Made by a program: the position numbers and the translations under genes. A stretch of DNA of 15,755 nt, taken from positions 1 to 15,755 of the forward strand of contig JAZUIF010000130.1 in NCBI GenBank assembly GCA_045642085.1. Reading direction: 5' to 3'. This DNA comes from UBA1723 sp045642085. GTDB taxonomy: Bacteria > Bacteroidota > Bacteroidia > Bacteroidales > Paludibacteraceae. Below are positions 6,483-14,835 of this stretch, piece after piece; the stretch's first letter is position 1, and the number at the start of each line of letters is the position of its first letter. The notes beneath the pieces were generated by a model. That model saw only the letters and a list, made by a program, of their open reading frames with translations, was not told the origin of the DNA and ran no database searches.

Positions 6483-8168
6483 TTATTTCTTTATGAATTT
6501 ATTAACCTTGCCATCAATGTTCAATAGATAGATGCCGTTGCGTAAATCATTGACATCCACTTTGTTGTGTCCTTCTGACATCTCGTTGGCGTAAAGCACT
6601 CGTCCGCTGATGTCTGAAATGGTGATATCGCTATCTTTATCTAGTATGATGTTCAATTCAGAGTTGGCAAGAAAAAACTTTTGGTCGTTCTCCAAGAAGA
6701 TATCATTCACCTCTGTCACTGTACATTCATTCAACGTGGCTGGTTTAGCCTCTGCTTTCCATGCATCTGTGATTGTCTTTCCCCAATTTGCAGATGCTTT
6801 CCAAGTTTTGGTGTTGTTGTAGTTGTTGATTGTGATATTGTTGTACGACGATAGAACAGGATTCTTCGAAGGATCTTTCACCACGTCAAGATACTCCACA
6901 GGACTTCCGTTCCCATACCACGACCATGCCAACCAACCTACATTCTTCTCCTGACAATAAGAAAGAATCTTATCCTCGTCGACGTCTCCATCACTGTGGT
7001 ACCATCCAAACTCTCCTACACAAACAGCCAAATCCTGGTTGATCACACCGTCGATGTTAGGGATAACTCTGTTAGTGTTGCCAGCTCCACCATACATATG
7101 GATTGAGAACAAAATATTATTGTCGACATCTGCTGCCATCACATCCTTCCCATAAGTGTGGATTGTCGAAGCATTCTGACCATAACCTCCAGCGTCGACC
7201 ATGATACAGTGTCGTAGTCCTGCTTTTCGAAGAACTGGAATAGCTTTTACGTAACCATCTCTCCAAACAGTTGCTGACGATGAATTATGCCACTCGTTGG
7301 CGATGTTGATCATGATATACGATTCTGTACCCTTCAAGGTGGAAGCCATGCCAGCAAAATACTCGGCTGCCTTTAGTAGATCGTCTATCTTGTCGCTACC
7401 AGTAACATCGTGGACCTCAAGAATAGCCACCATTCCGTATTCCTTACATTTGTCTGCGATCTTCTTTACTGATGCCGCATCGTCTGCTTTATTCTTAATT
7501 CCGTTATTCAATACGATACGCACCGCATTAGCTCCGTATTTATGGATAGCCTCAAGCTGGTCGTAAGCTGTGCTCTTAAACCATGTGTAAGCCAAGTTTA
7601 CTCCACGCATCACAAACTCATTGCCACAACGGTCTAAAAGTTTTGTGCCGTCCACCTTGAATCCGTCAACATCCGACATCTTGAAGTCGTAAGTCGGAGC
7701 ATTGTCGTCTTTCTCAATACGTACATAGTCGACCACTGCCCATGTCCAGATCGGAGTCAGCGTCACAGTGTTTTCACCTGCTTTGAAGTCGTAAGTCGCA
7801 ACAAGTGTTTCTCCTTTCTTGTCTGCCGACTCATCACTTGAGTTGCCAAGATTAGCTGTGCCACCAATTCCATTCACAGCACAGTTGATCTGCTTGTAAC
7901 CGTAAAGTGAGTTGTAGCCCACATACACTTTGTAAGCACCTTTGGCTGGCAGATTGACGTTGATCTTGACGTAATCGTCATTCTCCTTAAGGTTGAGAAC
8001 TCCTGATCCTGATTTCTCAGAAACTGTCACTTCAGTAGCTTTAAAGTCGCTAGAACATTCAACTTCATAAATCCCCTTAGCCTCGTTTGTCGCACAAATG
8101 TCGTCGGCTGCAAAAGTCTGAGTCGTAAAGCCACAAACTGTGGTTAGTAATAAATGTTTAAATTTCAT
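6483..8168 (-). CDS. Secreted endo-beta-1,4-mannanase: CBM35-like + GH5 (subfamily 8-like) + T9SS tail
   Basis: A 561-aa protein. Residues 1-20 are a signal peptide (cleavage after TFA). Residues 22-155 are a beta-sandwich resembling CBM35/CBM6 modules (GAYKVYVGY, then VVDYVRIEK at the end). Residues 165-430 are a GH5 barrel very like Bacillus-type GH5_8 mannanases: LLDRCGNEFVMRGVN, EVHDVTGSD, NIANEW (acid/base E292), SIHMYG (H357), VGEFG (nucleophile E386) and GWLAWSW. The tail from about 495 (SDITISDISGRVLY, then GIYLLNIDGKVNKFIKK) is a T9SS type A sorting domain, implying export and surface attachment or release. Expected role: hydrolysis of internal mannan bonds, from family knowledge. 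All catalytic residues are present. It has its own promoter and terminator, and no other polysaccharide-utilisation genes lie in the window. Cellulase or mixed specificity is possible but less likely given the GH5_8-like motifs. Confidence 0.92.
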   Translation of the reverse strand: MKFKHLLLTTVCGFTTQTFAADDICATNEAKGIYEVECSSDFKATEVTVSEKSGSGVLNLKENDDYVKINVNLPAKGAYKVYVGYNSLYGYKQINCAVNGIGGTANLGNSSDESADKKGETLVATYDFKAGENTVTLTPIWTWAVVDYVRIEKDDNAPTYDFKMSDVDGFKVDGTKLLDRCGNEFVMRGVNLAYTWFKSTAYDQLEAIHKYGANAVRIVLNNGIKNKADDAASVKKIADKCKEYGMVAILEVHDVTGSDKIDDLLKAAEYFAGMASTLKGTESYIMINIANEWHNSSSATVWRDGYVKAIPVLRKAGLRHCIMVDAGGYGQNASTIHTYGKDVMAADVDNNILFSIHMYGGAGNTNRVIPNIDGVINQDLAVCVGEFGWYHSDGDVDEDKILSYCQEKNVGWLAWSWYGNGSPVEYLDVVKDPSKNPVLSSYNNITINNYNNTKTWKASANWGKTITDAWKAEAKPATLNECTVTEVNDIFLENDQKFFLANSELNIILDKDSDITISDISGRVLYANEMSEGHNKVDVNDLRNGIYLLNIDGKVNKFIKK

Positions 8169-8192
8169 GTTAGTGTTGAGTTATATTGAGTG

Positions 8193-8200
8193 CAAAAGTA
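8193..8200 (-). promoter_or_regulatory. -7 box for the mannanase gene
   Basis: Minus-strand TACTTTTG followed by CAC fits TAnnTTTG and lies 25 bases before ATG 8168, a short leader. I see no good -33 box at the usual spacing. Confidence 0.6.
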
Positions 8201-8360
8201 TCGCTTGCTTCATAATGGGAATGTAAAAATTGTTTCAAAAAAATGGATTATTGCTCCAACGATTGATGTTTATGGTAAATATTGGGCGTTTATTCACGTG
8301 GATTGTAGAAGACTCACGGATGATTGTATGAAGGAATGTCATGACTGCCAAAATAATTTT

Positions 8361-8368
8361 TATCTTTG
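8361..8368 (+). promoter_or_regulatory. -7 box for the alpha/beta hydrolase gene
   Basis: TATCTTTG followed by CA matches TAnnTTTG exactly, 20 bases before ATG 8389. With the minus-strand box at 8193-8200 it makes the 220-bp gap a divergent promoter region. No convincing -33 box is seen. Confidence 0.65.
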
Positions 8369-8388
8369 CATTATTAAACGATTAAAAA

Positions 8389-9414
8389 ATGAAACACCAT
8401 ATTACGAAGATTTTCAAGTTTATTGTTTTGTTATTAGTCATATTTCCGATTAATGCGAATGCTCAATATCAAAATGATGCAATGGGAAACGGCTATGTGA
8501 GCCGCACTATCGAACAACCCAACGATTACGACGGAAGGGTAGTCTGCACCGTTATCAAAAAGCCGACATTAGACAATGTGAAGAAAGCCATAGTATACGT
8601 GCATGGCTACAACGACTATTTCTTCCAAAGTGCTCTTGGCGACAGTGCCAATGCTCACGGTTTTAATTTCTATGCCGTCGACCTACGTAAATATGGACGC
8701 TCCATACTTCCTCACCAAGACCCATTTTTCTGCGCGAGTATGGATGAATACTTTGCCGACATCGACAGCGCAATCGCTATTGCACGTCAGGAGGGCAACG
8801 AGAAAATATATCTTATGGGTCACTCTACAGGAGGTCTCTCATCTTCTCTTTATACAGGTCAGACAAAGGCTGGCAATGTGGATGGACTGATTCTCAACAG
8901 CCCTTTCTTCGACTGGAATTTCGGTCCTATGATGGAGGGTATTGTGATACCTTTTGTGAGTTTGGTAGGCATACCATTTAAGAGAATCAAGGTGCAAAAA
9001 GCGTCGAGAACCGTAGACGGATATGCACAAAGTCTTCTTAAAGAGTATTATGGAGAGTGGGAATACAATACAGATTTTAAGAAACCTAAGGGGCATCCGA
9101 AACGTTCTGGCTGGGTACACGCTATCAACCGTGGACAGATTAAGGTCCACCGTCGTCTTGACATCAAATGCCCAATCCTTCTTATGAGTAGCGACAAATC
9201 AGCTAAAGAGACAACTAAGTGGAAAGAACGAGAAAGATATGCTGATGTTGTGTTGGATGCCAAAGAGATTCAGAAATATGGTAAGAGAATAGGTAAGAAT
9301 GTCACGCCCGTAACTATCAAAGATGGAAAACATGACCTTCTTCTTTCTGAGAAAGAGCCAAGAGATGAGGCTTACAAAACCATCTTCCAGTGGCTAGACA
9401 ACCAGGGGAAATAA
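8389..9414 (+). CDS. Exported alpha/beta hydrolase, lysophospholipase / monoacylglycerol lipase-like (S33 clan)
   Basis: A 341-aa protein. Residues 1-25 form a signal peptide (hydrophobic FIVLLLVIF, cleavage after NANA), so it acts in the periplasm or outside. The alpha/beta-hydrolase core shows the oxyanion-strand motif VYVHGYNDY (69-77), the DLRKYGRS segment (98-105) typical of Hydrolase_4/MGL-like enzymes, the nucleophile elbow GHSTGG with S146, and the catalytic His in DGKHD (H315). The acid residue is less certain: D269 (MSSDK) or D286/D290 (ADVVLD). The substrate is probably an ester of a lipid or small acyl compound; the sequence does not settle it. The gene starts 20 bases after a canonical -7 box and ends in its own terminator, so it is monocistronic, and it is divergent from the mannanase. 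The family call is firm; the substrate is not known. Confidence 0.88.
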   Translation: MKHHITKIFKFIVLLLVIFPINANAQYQNDAMGNGYVSRTIEQPNDYDGRVVCTVIKKPTLDNVKKAIVYVHGYNDYFFQSALGDSANAHGFNFYAVDLRKYGRSILPHQDPFFCASMDEYFADIDSAIAIARQEGNEKIYLMGHSTGGLSSSLYTGQTKAGNVDGLILNSPFFDWNFGPMMEGIVIPFVSLVGIPFKRIKVQKASRTVDGYAQSLLKEYYGEWEYNTDFKKPKGHPKRSGWVHAINRGQIKVHRRLDIKCPILLMSSDKSAKETTKWKERERYADVVLDAKEIQKYGKRIGKNVTPVTIKDGKHDLLLSEKEPRDEAYKTIFQWLDNQGK

Positions 9415-9434
9415 AATCATTATTCCAATATACA

Positions 9435-9475
9435 GGGGGTATGTATCACTAATGATATGTACCCCTTGCTTTTTG
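9435..9475 (+). terminator. Rho-independent terminator of the alpha/beta hydrolase gene
   Basis: GGGGTATGTATCA (9436-9448) pairs with 9453-9465 through 11 Watson-Crick pairs plus two adjacent U-G/G-U wobbles, with a CTAA loop, then TTGCTTTTT. The wobbles work as RNA in either direction, but the T-run and the 20-base distance from the stop fit the plus strand. Confidence 0.8.
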
Positions 9476-9515
9476 CTAAGAAACCTTGGAATTTTATAAA
9501 TATTCATAAAATTGT

Positions 9516-9545
9516 TTTGTTTTTCAACTAAATATGCTATATTTG
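9516..9545 (+). promoter_or_regulatory. Promoter of the LRR-peptidase operon
   Basis: TTTG at 9516-9519, an 18-base spacer, then TATATTTG at 9538-9545 resembles the Bacteroides consensus (spacer one base short). The leader to ATG 9644 would be about 90 bases and shows no obvious riboswitch. Confidence 0.55.
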
Positions 9546-9643
9546 TTTCGATTAATGCATATATTGAGTTCACTTGTTGTTTTACATTGATTGTTGATAG
9601 AACTCTAATTGCTTTTTATTAGGACTAAATTAAAACGAATTTT

Positions 9644-12199
9644 ATGGGAAAATCCATACTGCTTAGAAAGGCGGCCATTGTACTGCTTGGCTTCTGCTCG
9701 TCGTTAGTGTCGGCACACACAATCGACAATGGTGTCTTGATTATTGATGAGGGAACAACTGCATTAAAATCACAAGAGTATTATGGCAATACAGAAATCA
9801 CGTCTATCATATTTCCATCTTCACTGAAAACTATCGGCAACCGAGCCTTTTGCGGATGCACAGGATTGACAGAAGTTGAGATACCAGGTACAGTAGAAGA
9901 GATTCAGTGGTCGGCATTCAACGCATGTAAGAATCTTAAGAGAGTGAAGATAGGAGAAGGCACGACTACCGTAGCGTATATGGCTTTTTATAACACAAGT
10001 CTTCAGTCTATTTCATTGCCAAACACAATTGAGACAATTGGAGACAAAGCCATTCCGTCGACCACATTCATTGACGCTCCAACAGGATCATTTGCTCAAG
10101 AGTGGGCTTACCAAAACAATTATGCATATTCTATTGATTACACGATTAATGACAGTGTTTTGACTTTTTCAGAAGGCACATACAGAATGCCGGCTCAGGC
10201 TTTTGTCAATGCGGATATTGTCGACGTGAAATTTCCATCAACTTTGGACACCATCAGTGCGAAGTCATTCATGTACTGCATGTATCTCCACCGTGTTGAG
10301 ATTCCAAACAATGTGAAAGCAATTCATTCTCAAGCATTCGACTGCTGTATTAATCTTCGTAAGGTGATTGTTCCTTCTTCCGTCGACTCAATCGGAGAAA
10401 AAGCATTTTGTCATAATGCGACTTTGGTTGTAGAAGAGAACTCATACGCTCACAAATGGGCAATCGCTAACGGTTATGATTATCAGTTTACACAAGAGGG
10501 TCTGCCAGTCGGCGTCAGCGAAATGATTGTCGACTATTTCGTCCCTGTGGCTTGGAATCAGCGAGGCGGAAGAAACCAGTTTGCTCAACAAAAGAAATAT
10601 GTGGTATGTGGCAACATGGCTCATTGTATTATACTTTATCAGTTGGGTGTTGTCTACGAAGGATCTCGATGCTATGCCACTCCCGACACAATTTTCTACG
10701 CCGATTTCGACAAGGAACATCCAGACTATAGTAAGATTCCTCTTTGCTTCATGTCAACATATAGCGACGAAAAGATGCGTGATGCCGACTTACATCTATT
10801 CAACCAAGGAATGGTGTATGAGATAGACTGGATCCATAGCGAACAGCGTCAGAAATATCCGGATTGGCTTCCTCGTATGGAGGAGCATGCTCCGATAAGA
10901 GTGGAACAGTACACAACTAATTTTGTGGGCGACTACAGCGAAGGTAATAAGGGCAACGACTTGTCTCCTAAAGATATCGAGGATAAGATTGTGGCTAATC
11001 TAAAAGCTGGCAAACCACTATGGCATTATGCGAGACGTGCTTCTGACGGCAATTCTCACGCATTCGTGTTGGACGGAGCCCGAATCAAAGATGGAGAATT
11101 CCAAGTACATTGTAATTTTGGATTCACTGGTGACGACGACGGTTGGTTTGATTTCCGCAAACCGATACTTGAATTTGACGACCTGACATTCAGAAAGATT
11201 GTGGAGTATGAGTTGTTGGAAGGCGAGGAACTTGCGGCTTGGAAGCCATTCCGTGTCACTGATGAACAGGTGGAAAATATCAAAGCAGACACTGCTAACA
11301 AGCCATTCATCAACAATGGGCATCTACACATTCCGGAGGGAACAACCTTCGTGTTGCAGAAAGAGTTTTTGAAAAACAATGATCTGACATCCATCTATCT
11401 CCCTTCTACTCTGCGTAGTGTAGGATCAACGGCATTCATGGGATGTGAGAATCTTACTGAGATCACAATTCCTGAAAGCATAGAGAGATTGGTAGATTTG
11501 TCGTTTGCGGATTGCTCAAATTTGAAAACCGTTTATTTCAACGCGATCAATTGCACTTATATGGGATCCGGCAACACTATCACTACATTCAAAAGGGATT
11601 CTCTCTTGTCTGATGTGATTATAGGCGACAAAGTAACGACGATTCCCAATAGAGCCTTCCGTGATCTTCCAAGCCTAAAAAAGATAGTCATTCCTGGAAG
11701 TGTGAAAACAATTGGTGTTTATGCGTTTGCATCGTCACCATTGACAGACGTCACTATATCGGATGGCGTCAAAACGATTGGAAGTTATGCTTTCAATGGC
11801 ACTGCTCTCAAATCTATATGTTTGCCCGCATCGATCGATTCGATTGGCACAGGAGTTTTCCCTAAGGGAATCAAGATAATCTGTGAAGAGGGCAGTTACG
11901 CTGAATCATACGCAAAAGCCAACAAACTTGCATATGAATATGGAAAATGCGACTGTGGAGAAGAGTCACGAGTGGGTGAAGCGTCGGCTGAAAATATTAC
12001 CGTCGCACCAAATCCAACAACCAATGGCATTACAATTCAAGGAGTGAACGACGGTACAGCCAAGCTCTACGATGTCAATGGCTTGCTGATGATGCAGAAG
12101 AAAATAGATGGAGATACATATGTCGACGTTACATCGCTAGCAAAAGGCATTTATGTGTTGGATATAAATGGTGTAACTTCTAAATTTGTGAAAGAATGA
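9644..12199 (+). CDS. Secreted BspA-like LRR protein with embedded C10-like cysteine peptidase domain and T9SS tail (copy 1)
   Basis: An 851-aa protein. Residues 1-24 are a signal peptide (ends LVSA). Residues 28-285 are BspA-type (LRR_5) repeats in two blocks, each closed by a capping motif (SFAQEWAYQNNYAY at 149-162, SYAHKWAIANGYDY at 267-280). Residues 290-540 resemble C10 streptopain-like peptidases: WNQ (304-306), then VVCGN with candidate nucleophile C322, a GKPLWHY strand before SHAFVLDG with H472, and HCNFGF with N491 where SpeB has NWGWGG. LRRs resume at 555-767. The C-terminus (from about 785, APNPTTNGITIQG to GIYVLDINGVTSKFVKE) is a T9SS type A sorting domain. It should be surface-exposed or released, as an adhesin-like peptidase or a binding protein with a peptidase fold. 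The next gene overlaps its stop by 4 bases (ATGA). Classical C10 propeptide regions are replaced by LRRs. The domains are firm; activity is unproven. Confidence 0.88.
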   Translation: MGKSILLRKAAIVLLGFCSSLVSAHTIDNGVLIIDEGTTALKSQEYYGNTEITSIIFPSSLKTIGNRAFCGCTGLTEVEIPGTVEEIQWSAFNACKNLKRVKIGEGTTTVAYMAFYNTSLQSISLPNTIETIGDKAIPSTTFIDAPTGSFAQEWAYQNNYAYSIDYTINDSVLTFSEGTYRMPAQAFVNADIVDVKFPSTLDTISAKSFMYCMYLHRVEIPNNVKAIHSQAFDCCINLRKVIVPSSVDSIGEKAFCHNATLVVEENSYAHKWAIANGYDYQFTQEGLPVGVSEMIVDYFVPVAWNQRGGRNQFAQQKKYVVCGNMAHCIILYQLGVVYEGSRCYATPDTIFYADFDKEHPDYSKIPLCFMSTYSDEKMRDADLHLFNQGMVYEIDWIHSEQRQKYPDWLPRMEEHAPIRVEQYTTNFVGDYSEGNKGNDLSPKDIEDKIVANLKAGKPLWHYARRASDGNSHAFVLDGARIKDGEFQVHCNFGFTGDDDGWFDFRKPILEFDDLTFRKIVEYELLEGEELAAWKPFRVTDEQVENIKADTANKPFINNGHLHIPEGTTFVLQKEFLKNNDLTSIYLPSTLRSVGSTAFMGCENLTEITIPESIERLVDLSFADCSNLKTVYFNAINCTYMGSGNTITTFKRDSLLSDVIIGDKVTTIPNRAFRDLPSLKKIVIPGSVKTIGVYAFASSPLTDVTISDGVKTIGSYAFNGTALKSICLPASIDSIGTGVFPKGIKIICEEGSYAESYAKANKLAYEYGKCDCGEESRVGEASAENITVAPNPTTNGITIQGVNDGTAKLYDVNGLLMMQKKIDGDTYVDVTSLAKGIYVLDINGVTSKFVKE

Positions 12200-14655
12200 A
12201 AAAACTATTACTATCATTATTAGCATTAGGGGGAACTGCCTATGCACAAACTGTAGAAGATGGAATCCTGAAATTTGAAGATGGGACAATTGATATCAAG
12301 ACTGCAGAATTTAATAATAGACTTGACATCAGATCTATTGAATTTCCGTCAACACTGAAAACAATCGGATCTTCCGCTTTCAGAAAATGCAGTTATTTGA
12401 AGGGGACACTCGTCATTCCGGAAGGAGTTGAGACAATCAAAGAGTCAGCATTCAGATACTGCGTCAATCTTAGGAAAGTTGTCATTCCTGAAAGTGTGAC
12501 TACAATTGAAGAGAATGCCTTCCATCCCAACACCATCATCATTTCCCCAGAGGGTTCTGCGGCAAATCTTTGGGCAATAGAGAACAATCGTGATTATCAG
12601 TATACAGAAGAAGGGCTTCCTATAGGCGTCACGGAAATGTTTCAAGACTATTTTTTTGAGACAGTATGGGATCAGCGTGGAGGCAAATGCCAATATACTC
12701 CTGAAAATGAACGTGTAGGATGTGGAAATCTTTCCGACGCAATGATGCGTCACTACTGGGGAATCAACTTTTATGGTTCAAAGTGTTACAATACATCTAA
12801 AGATGTTTATTTTGCTGATTTTGATGCAGATCCAGTAAATATGGACTCCATTCCAGATGTATTCTCCAACGCTGAGATTCCTGATTCTTCAATGTTGGAT
12901 GCAGACAAATATCTATGGTACCAGACGGTGACAACCAACAATGGATTTTTGGACGCGAAATACACATATTACCCAGGATACTCAGCAGGAATTGAAGAAC
13001 ATTCTCCTGTCCGTGTTGAGCAGTATGAATATTTAGGCAATAGTTCCACAATAGAAAAAACTAAAGAGTGGCTTGAGGAGTTCATCATCGATCACATGAA
13101 GCGAAAGATTCCTGTGATGATGAAGGCCAAGAACCTTGCAAACACATCTAATCATGGTTGGATTATAGACGGTGCAAGAATAAAGGACGGACATCTTCAA
13201 GTTCACTCTAACTATGGTTGGTCACTCGGTGTACATAACGGGTGGATTGATCCGTGGGAAAGAATCACCAATGGCATGATCGACTATGAAGATCCGTACC
13301 GTAAATTCAGAGTGATCTATCCGCTTGAGGGTGAAGAGTTGGCAAACTGGGAGCCTTACCGTCTAACTGACGAACAAAAAGCCGCAATCAAAGCAGAGAC
13401 ATACCATGTGCCTACACAGATTGACTCACTGTTGTATTTTCCAGAGGGAACTGTGATCGTATCGACAAGTATTCCTTTTGTTGACTCAACATCAACATCA
13501 GTTTATTTGCCACTAAGTCTACGCAGTATTGGTTCTAACGCATTTAAAGGCCACCCAACTTTGGAAGAGGTGTCGATTCCTAAATATGTGGAGTCGGTTG
13601 GATATTATGCGTTCCAGAATTGCAAATCACTTAAGAAAGTCACTTACAATCCGAAAGCAAACTCATTGCAGTACTCAAACGTAACTGCTCCATTTTTGAA
13701 TTGTGAAAAGTTGGAGACTGTCATCATCGGTGAGAATGTAAAATCAGTGCCTCCAAGAATGTTCCAAAAGCTACCTTCACTTTCAGAAATCACTATTCCG
13801 AGCACCGTCGAGGCAATCGGATCCAATGCTTTTTTGGAATGTGGATTAAAGAGTGTAAACTTAGGACAAGGATTGAAAGTAATTGGTTCATATGCATTTG
13901 AGAAAACTCTTATCGACAGCATCTATCTGCCATCTTCTATCGATTCCATTGCATCGTCTGCGTTTTTGAGCTGCGAATCCCTAAAAACAATTTCATACAA
14001 CGCAACAAACAATGTGGAAAGCTACTCCACTTCCCCATTTGCAAAATGTATCAACGTGGAGAAAATCATCATAGGCGACAGCGTATCAAAGATTCAGAAA
14101 AACCTATTCAGAGAGCTTCCTAATTTGAAGACGGTGATGATTCCGGGCAACGTAAAAAGCATCGGCAATTACTCATTCTACAAAGACGGTTTGGAGAGCG
14201 TGAAAATTTGCGAGGGAGTTGAAACTATCGGAGAAAGTGTATTCTTGAACAACGACAGTTTGACTGAGATTTGGATTCCTCAGACAATCTCTTCTATCGG
14301 TAGCCTCAATGCCATCCCTAAGAAGGCAAAGATCTATTGTGTGGAGAACTCCTACGCACATCAGTGGGCTGTCGACAATAAACGTTCGTTTGAGATTACA
14401 AAATTCGTTTGCACAGAACCAACTGGTGATGATCTAGTGTCAAATAAAACTATGGAGGTTTATCCAAACCCTACAACAGAGTCCTTCTTTATTAAGGGCA
14501 TCGCAACTGGCATAGCCAAACTATACGATGTGTCTGGAAAAATGGTCATGCAGATCAAGATCGATGGCGACACAAACGTCAATGTTGAGGCCTTACCACA
14601 AGGTGTTTATATGCTTGATGTGAATGGGGAGAAAACAAAGATTGTAAAGGAGTAG
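12196..14655 (+). CDS. Secreted BspA-like LRR protein with embedded C10-like cysteine peptidase domain and T9SS tail (copy 2)
   Basis: An 819-aa paralogue of the preceding protein. Its ATG lies inside the upstream stop (ATGA overlap), which points to translational coupling. Residues 1-17 are a signal peptide (ends AYA, then Q). One short LRR block (20-137) precedes the peptidase-like domain (140-390): WDQ (158-160), VGCGN with C176, a KIPVMMK strand, NHGWIIDG with H320, and HSNYGW with N339. LRRs fill 405-735, ending in the cap SYAHQWAVDNKRSF (719-732). The T9SS tail runs from about 752 (MEVYPNPTTESFFIKG to GVYMLDVNGEKTKIVKE). Compared with copy 1 it lacks one N-terminal LRR block and has one extra ~117-residue LRR supermodule after the peptidase (482-598 and 599-716 are related). 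Catalytic Cys and His are both kept. The role is presumably surface binding plus proteolysis; the target is unknown. Confidence 0.88.
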   Translation: MKKLLLSLLALGGTAYAQTVEDGILKFEDGTIDIKTAEFNNRLDIRSIEFPSTLKTIGSSAFRKCSYLKGTLVIPEGVETIKESAFRYCVNLRKVVIPESVTTIEENAFHPNTIIISPEGSAANLWAIENNRDYQYTEEGLPIGVTEMFQDYFFETVWDQRGGKCQYTPENERVGCGNLSDAMMRHYWGINFYGSKCYNTSKDVYFADFDADPVNMDSIPDVFSNAEIPDSSMLDADKYLWYQTVTTNNGFLDAKYTYYPGYSAGIEEHSPVRVEQYEYLGNSSTIEKTKEWLEEFIIDHMKRKIPVMMKAKNLANTSNHGWIIDGARIKDGHLQVHSNYGWSLGVHNGWIDPWERITNGMIDYEDPYRKFRVIYPLEGEELANWEPYRLTDEQKAAIKAETYHVPTQIDSLLYFPEGTVIVSTSIPFVDSTSTSVYLPLSLRSIGSNAFKGHPTLEEVSIPKYVESVGYYAFQNCKSLKKVTYNPKANSLQYSNVTAPFLNCEKLETVIIGENVKSVPPRMFQKLPSLSEITIPSTVEAIGSNAFLECGLKSVNLGQGLKVIGSYAFEKTLIDSIYLPSSIDSIASSAFLSCESLKTISYNATNNVESYSTSPFAKCINVEKIIIGDSVSKIQKNLFRELPNLKTVMIPGNVKSIGNYSFYKDGLESVKICEGVETIGESVFLNNDSLTEIWIPQTISSIGSLNAIPKKAKIYCVENSYAHQWAVDNKRSFEITKFVCTEPTGDDLVSNKTMEVYPNPTTESFFIKGIATGIAKLYDVSGKMVMQIKIDGDTNVNVEALPQGVYMLDVNGEKTKIVKE

Positions 14656-14687
14656 GGGAGTAGAGACGCATGGACGTGCGTCTACCC
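14656..14687. repeat. Palindrome after the LRR-peptidase operon, AGACG/CGTCT type
   Basis: AGACGCA (14664-14670) pairs with TGCGTCT (14677-14683) across TGGACG. Outer GGG and CCC also pair, with two 2-base bulges in the left arm. It starts right after the stop at 14655. It is followed by AAATAAAAAT, not a T-run, so it is a weak terminator at best. Its ends resemble the palindrome at 1156-1175. Confidence 0.5.
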
Positions 14688-14698
14688 AAATAAAAATA

Positions 14699-14835
14699 CC
14701 ATAGGGTCTTTGAGATCACAGAGAAATCCTGTCGGATTTTGTGGAGATTGGGAGAACGTAAAATTTCCAGAAAATGATTCGTAAAAATAAGCGAACACGA
14801 ATTGTCATAAATTCACCACGAATTTTCATTAATTG
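14699..14835 (+). repeat. Direct repeat, left copy (137 bp)
   Basis: By hand alignment it matches 15611-15750 at about 124 of 140 positions, in the same orientation, with a 37-bp identical core (14750-14786). It holds a hairpin: CACA, GAG bulge, AAATCC, TGTC loop, GGATTT, TGTG (14717-14743). It ends with two CACGAATT units 21 bp apart (14796 and 14817). It is non-coding and lies on one side of the small lipoprotein gene. Confidence 0.85.

Noticed and set aside
8190..8453. Plus-strand frame of 87 codons between the mannanase and hydrolase genes
   Set aside because: It starts inside the mannanase -7 box, overlaps the hydrolase promoter and the start of its coding region in another frame, and has no ribosome site.
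9644..14655. C66 (IdeS/Mac-type) immunoglobulin-degrading peptidase
   Set aside because: Both families have a Cys-Gly motif, but the later HAFVLDG and HxNxG pattern and the preceding xPV-type strand follow streptopain (C10), not IdeS.
14656..14687. Strong rho-independent terminator of the LRR-peptidase operon
   Set aside because: The hairpin has bulges and is followed by A-rich sequence, not a T-run, on the plus strand.
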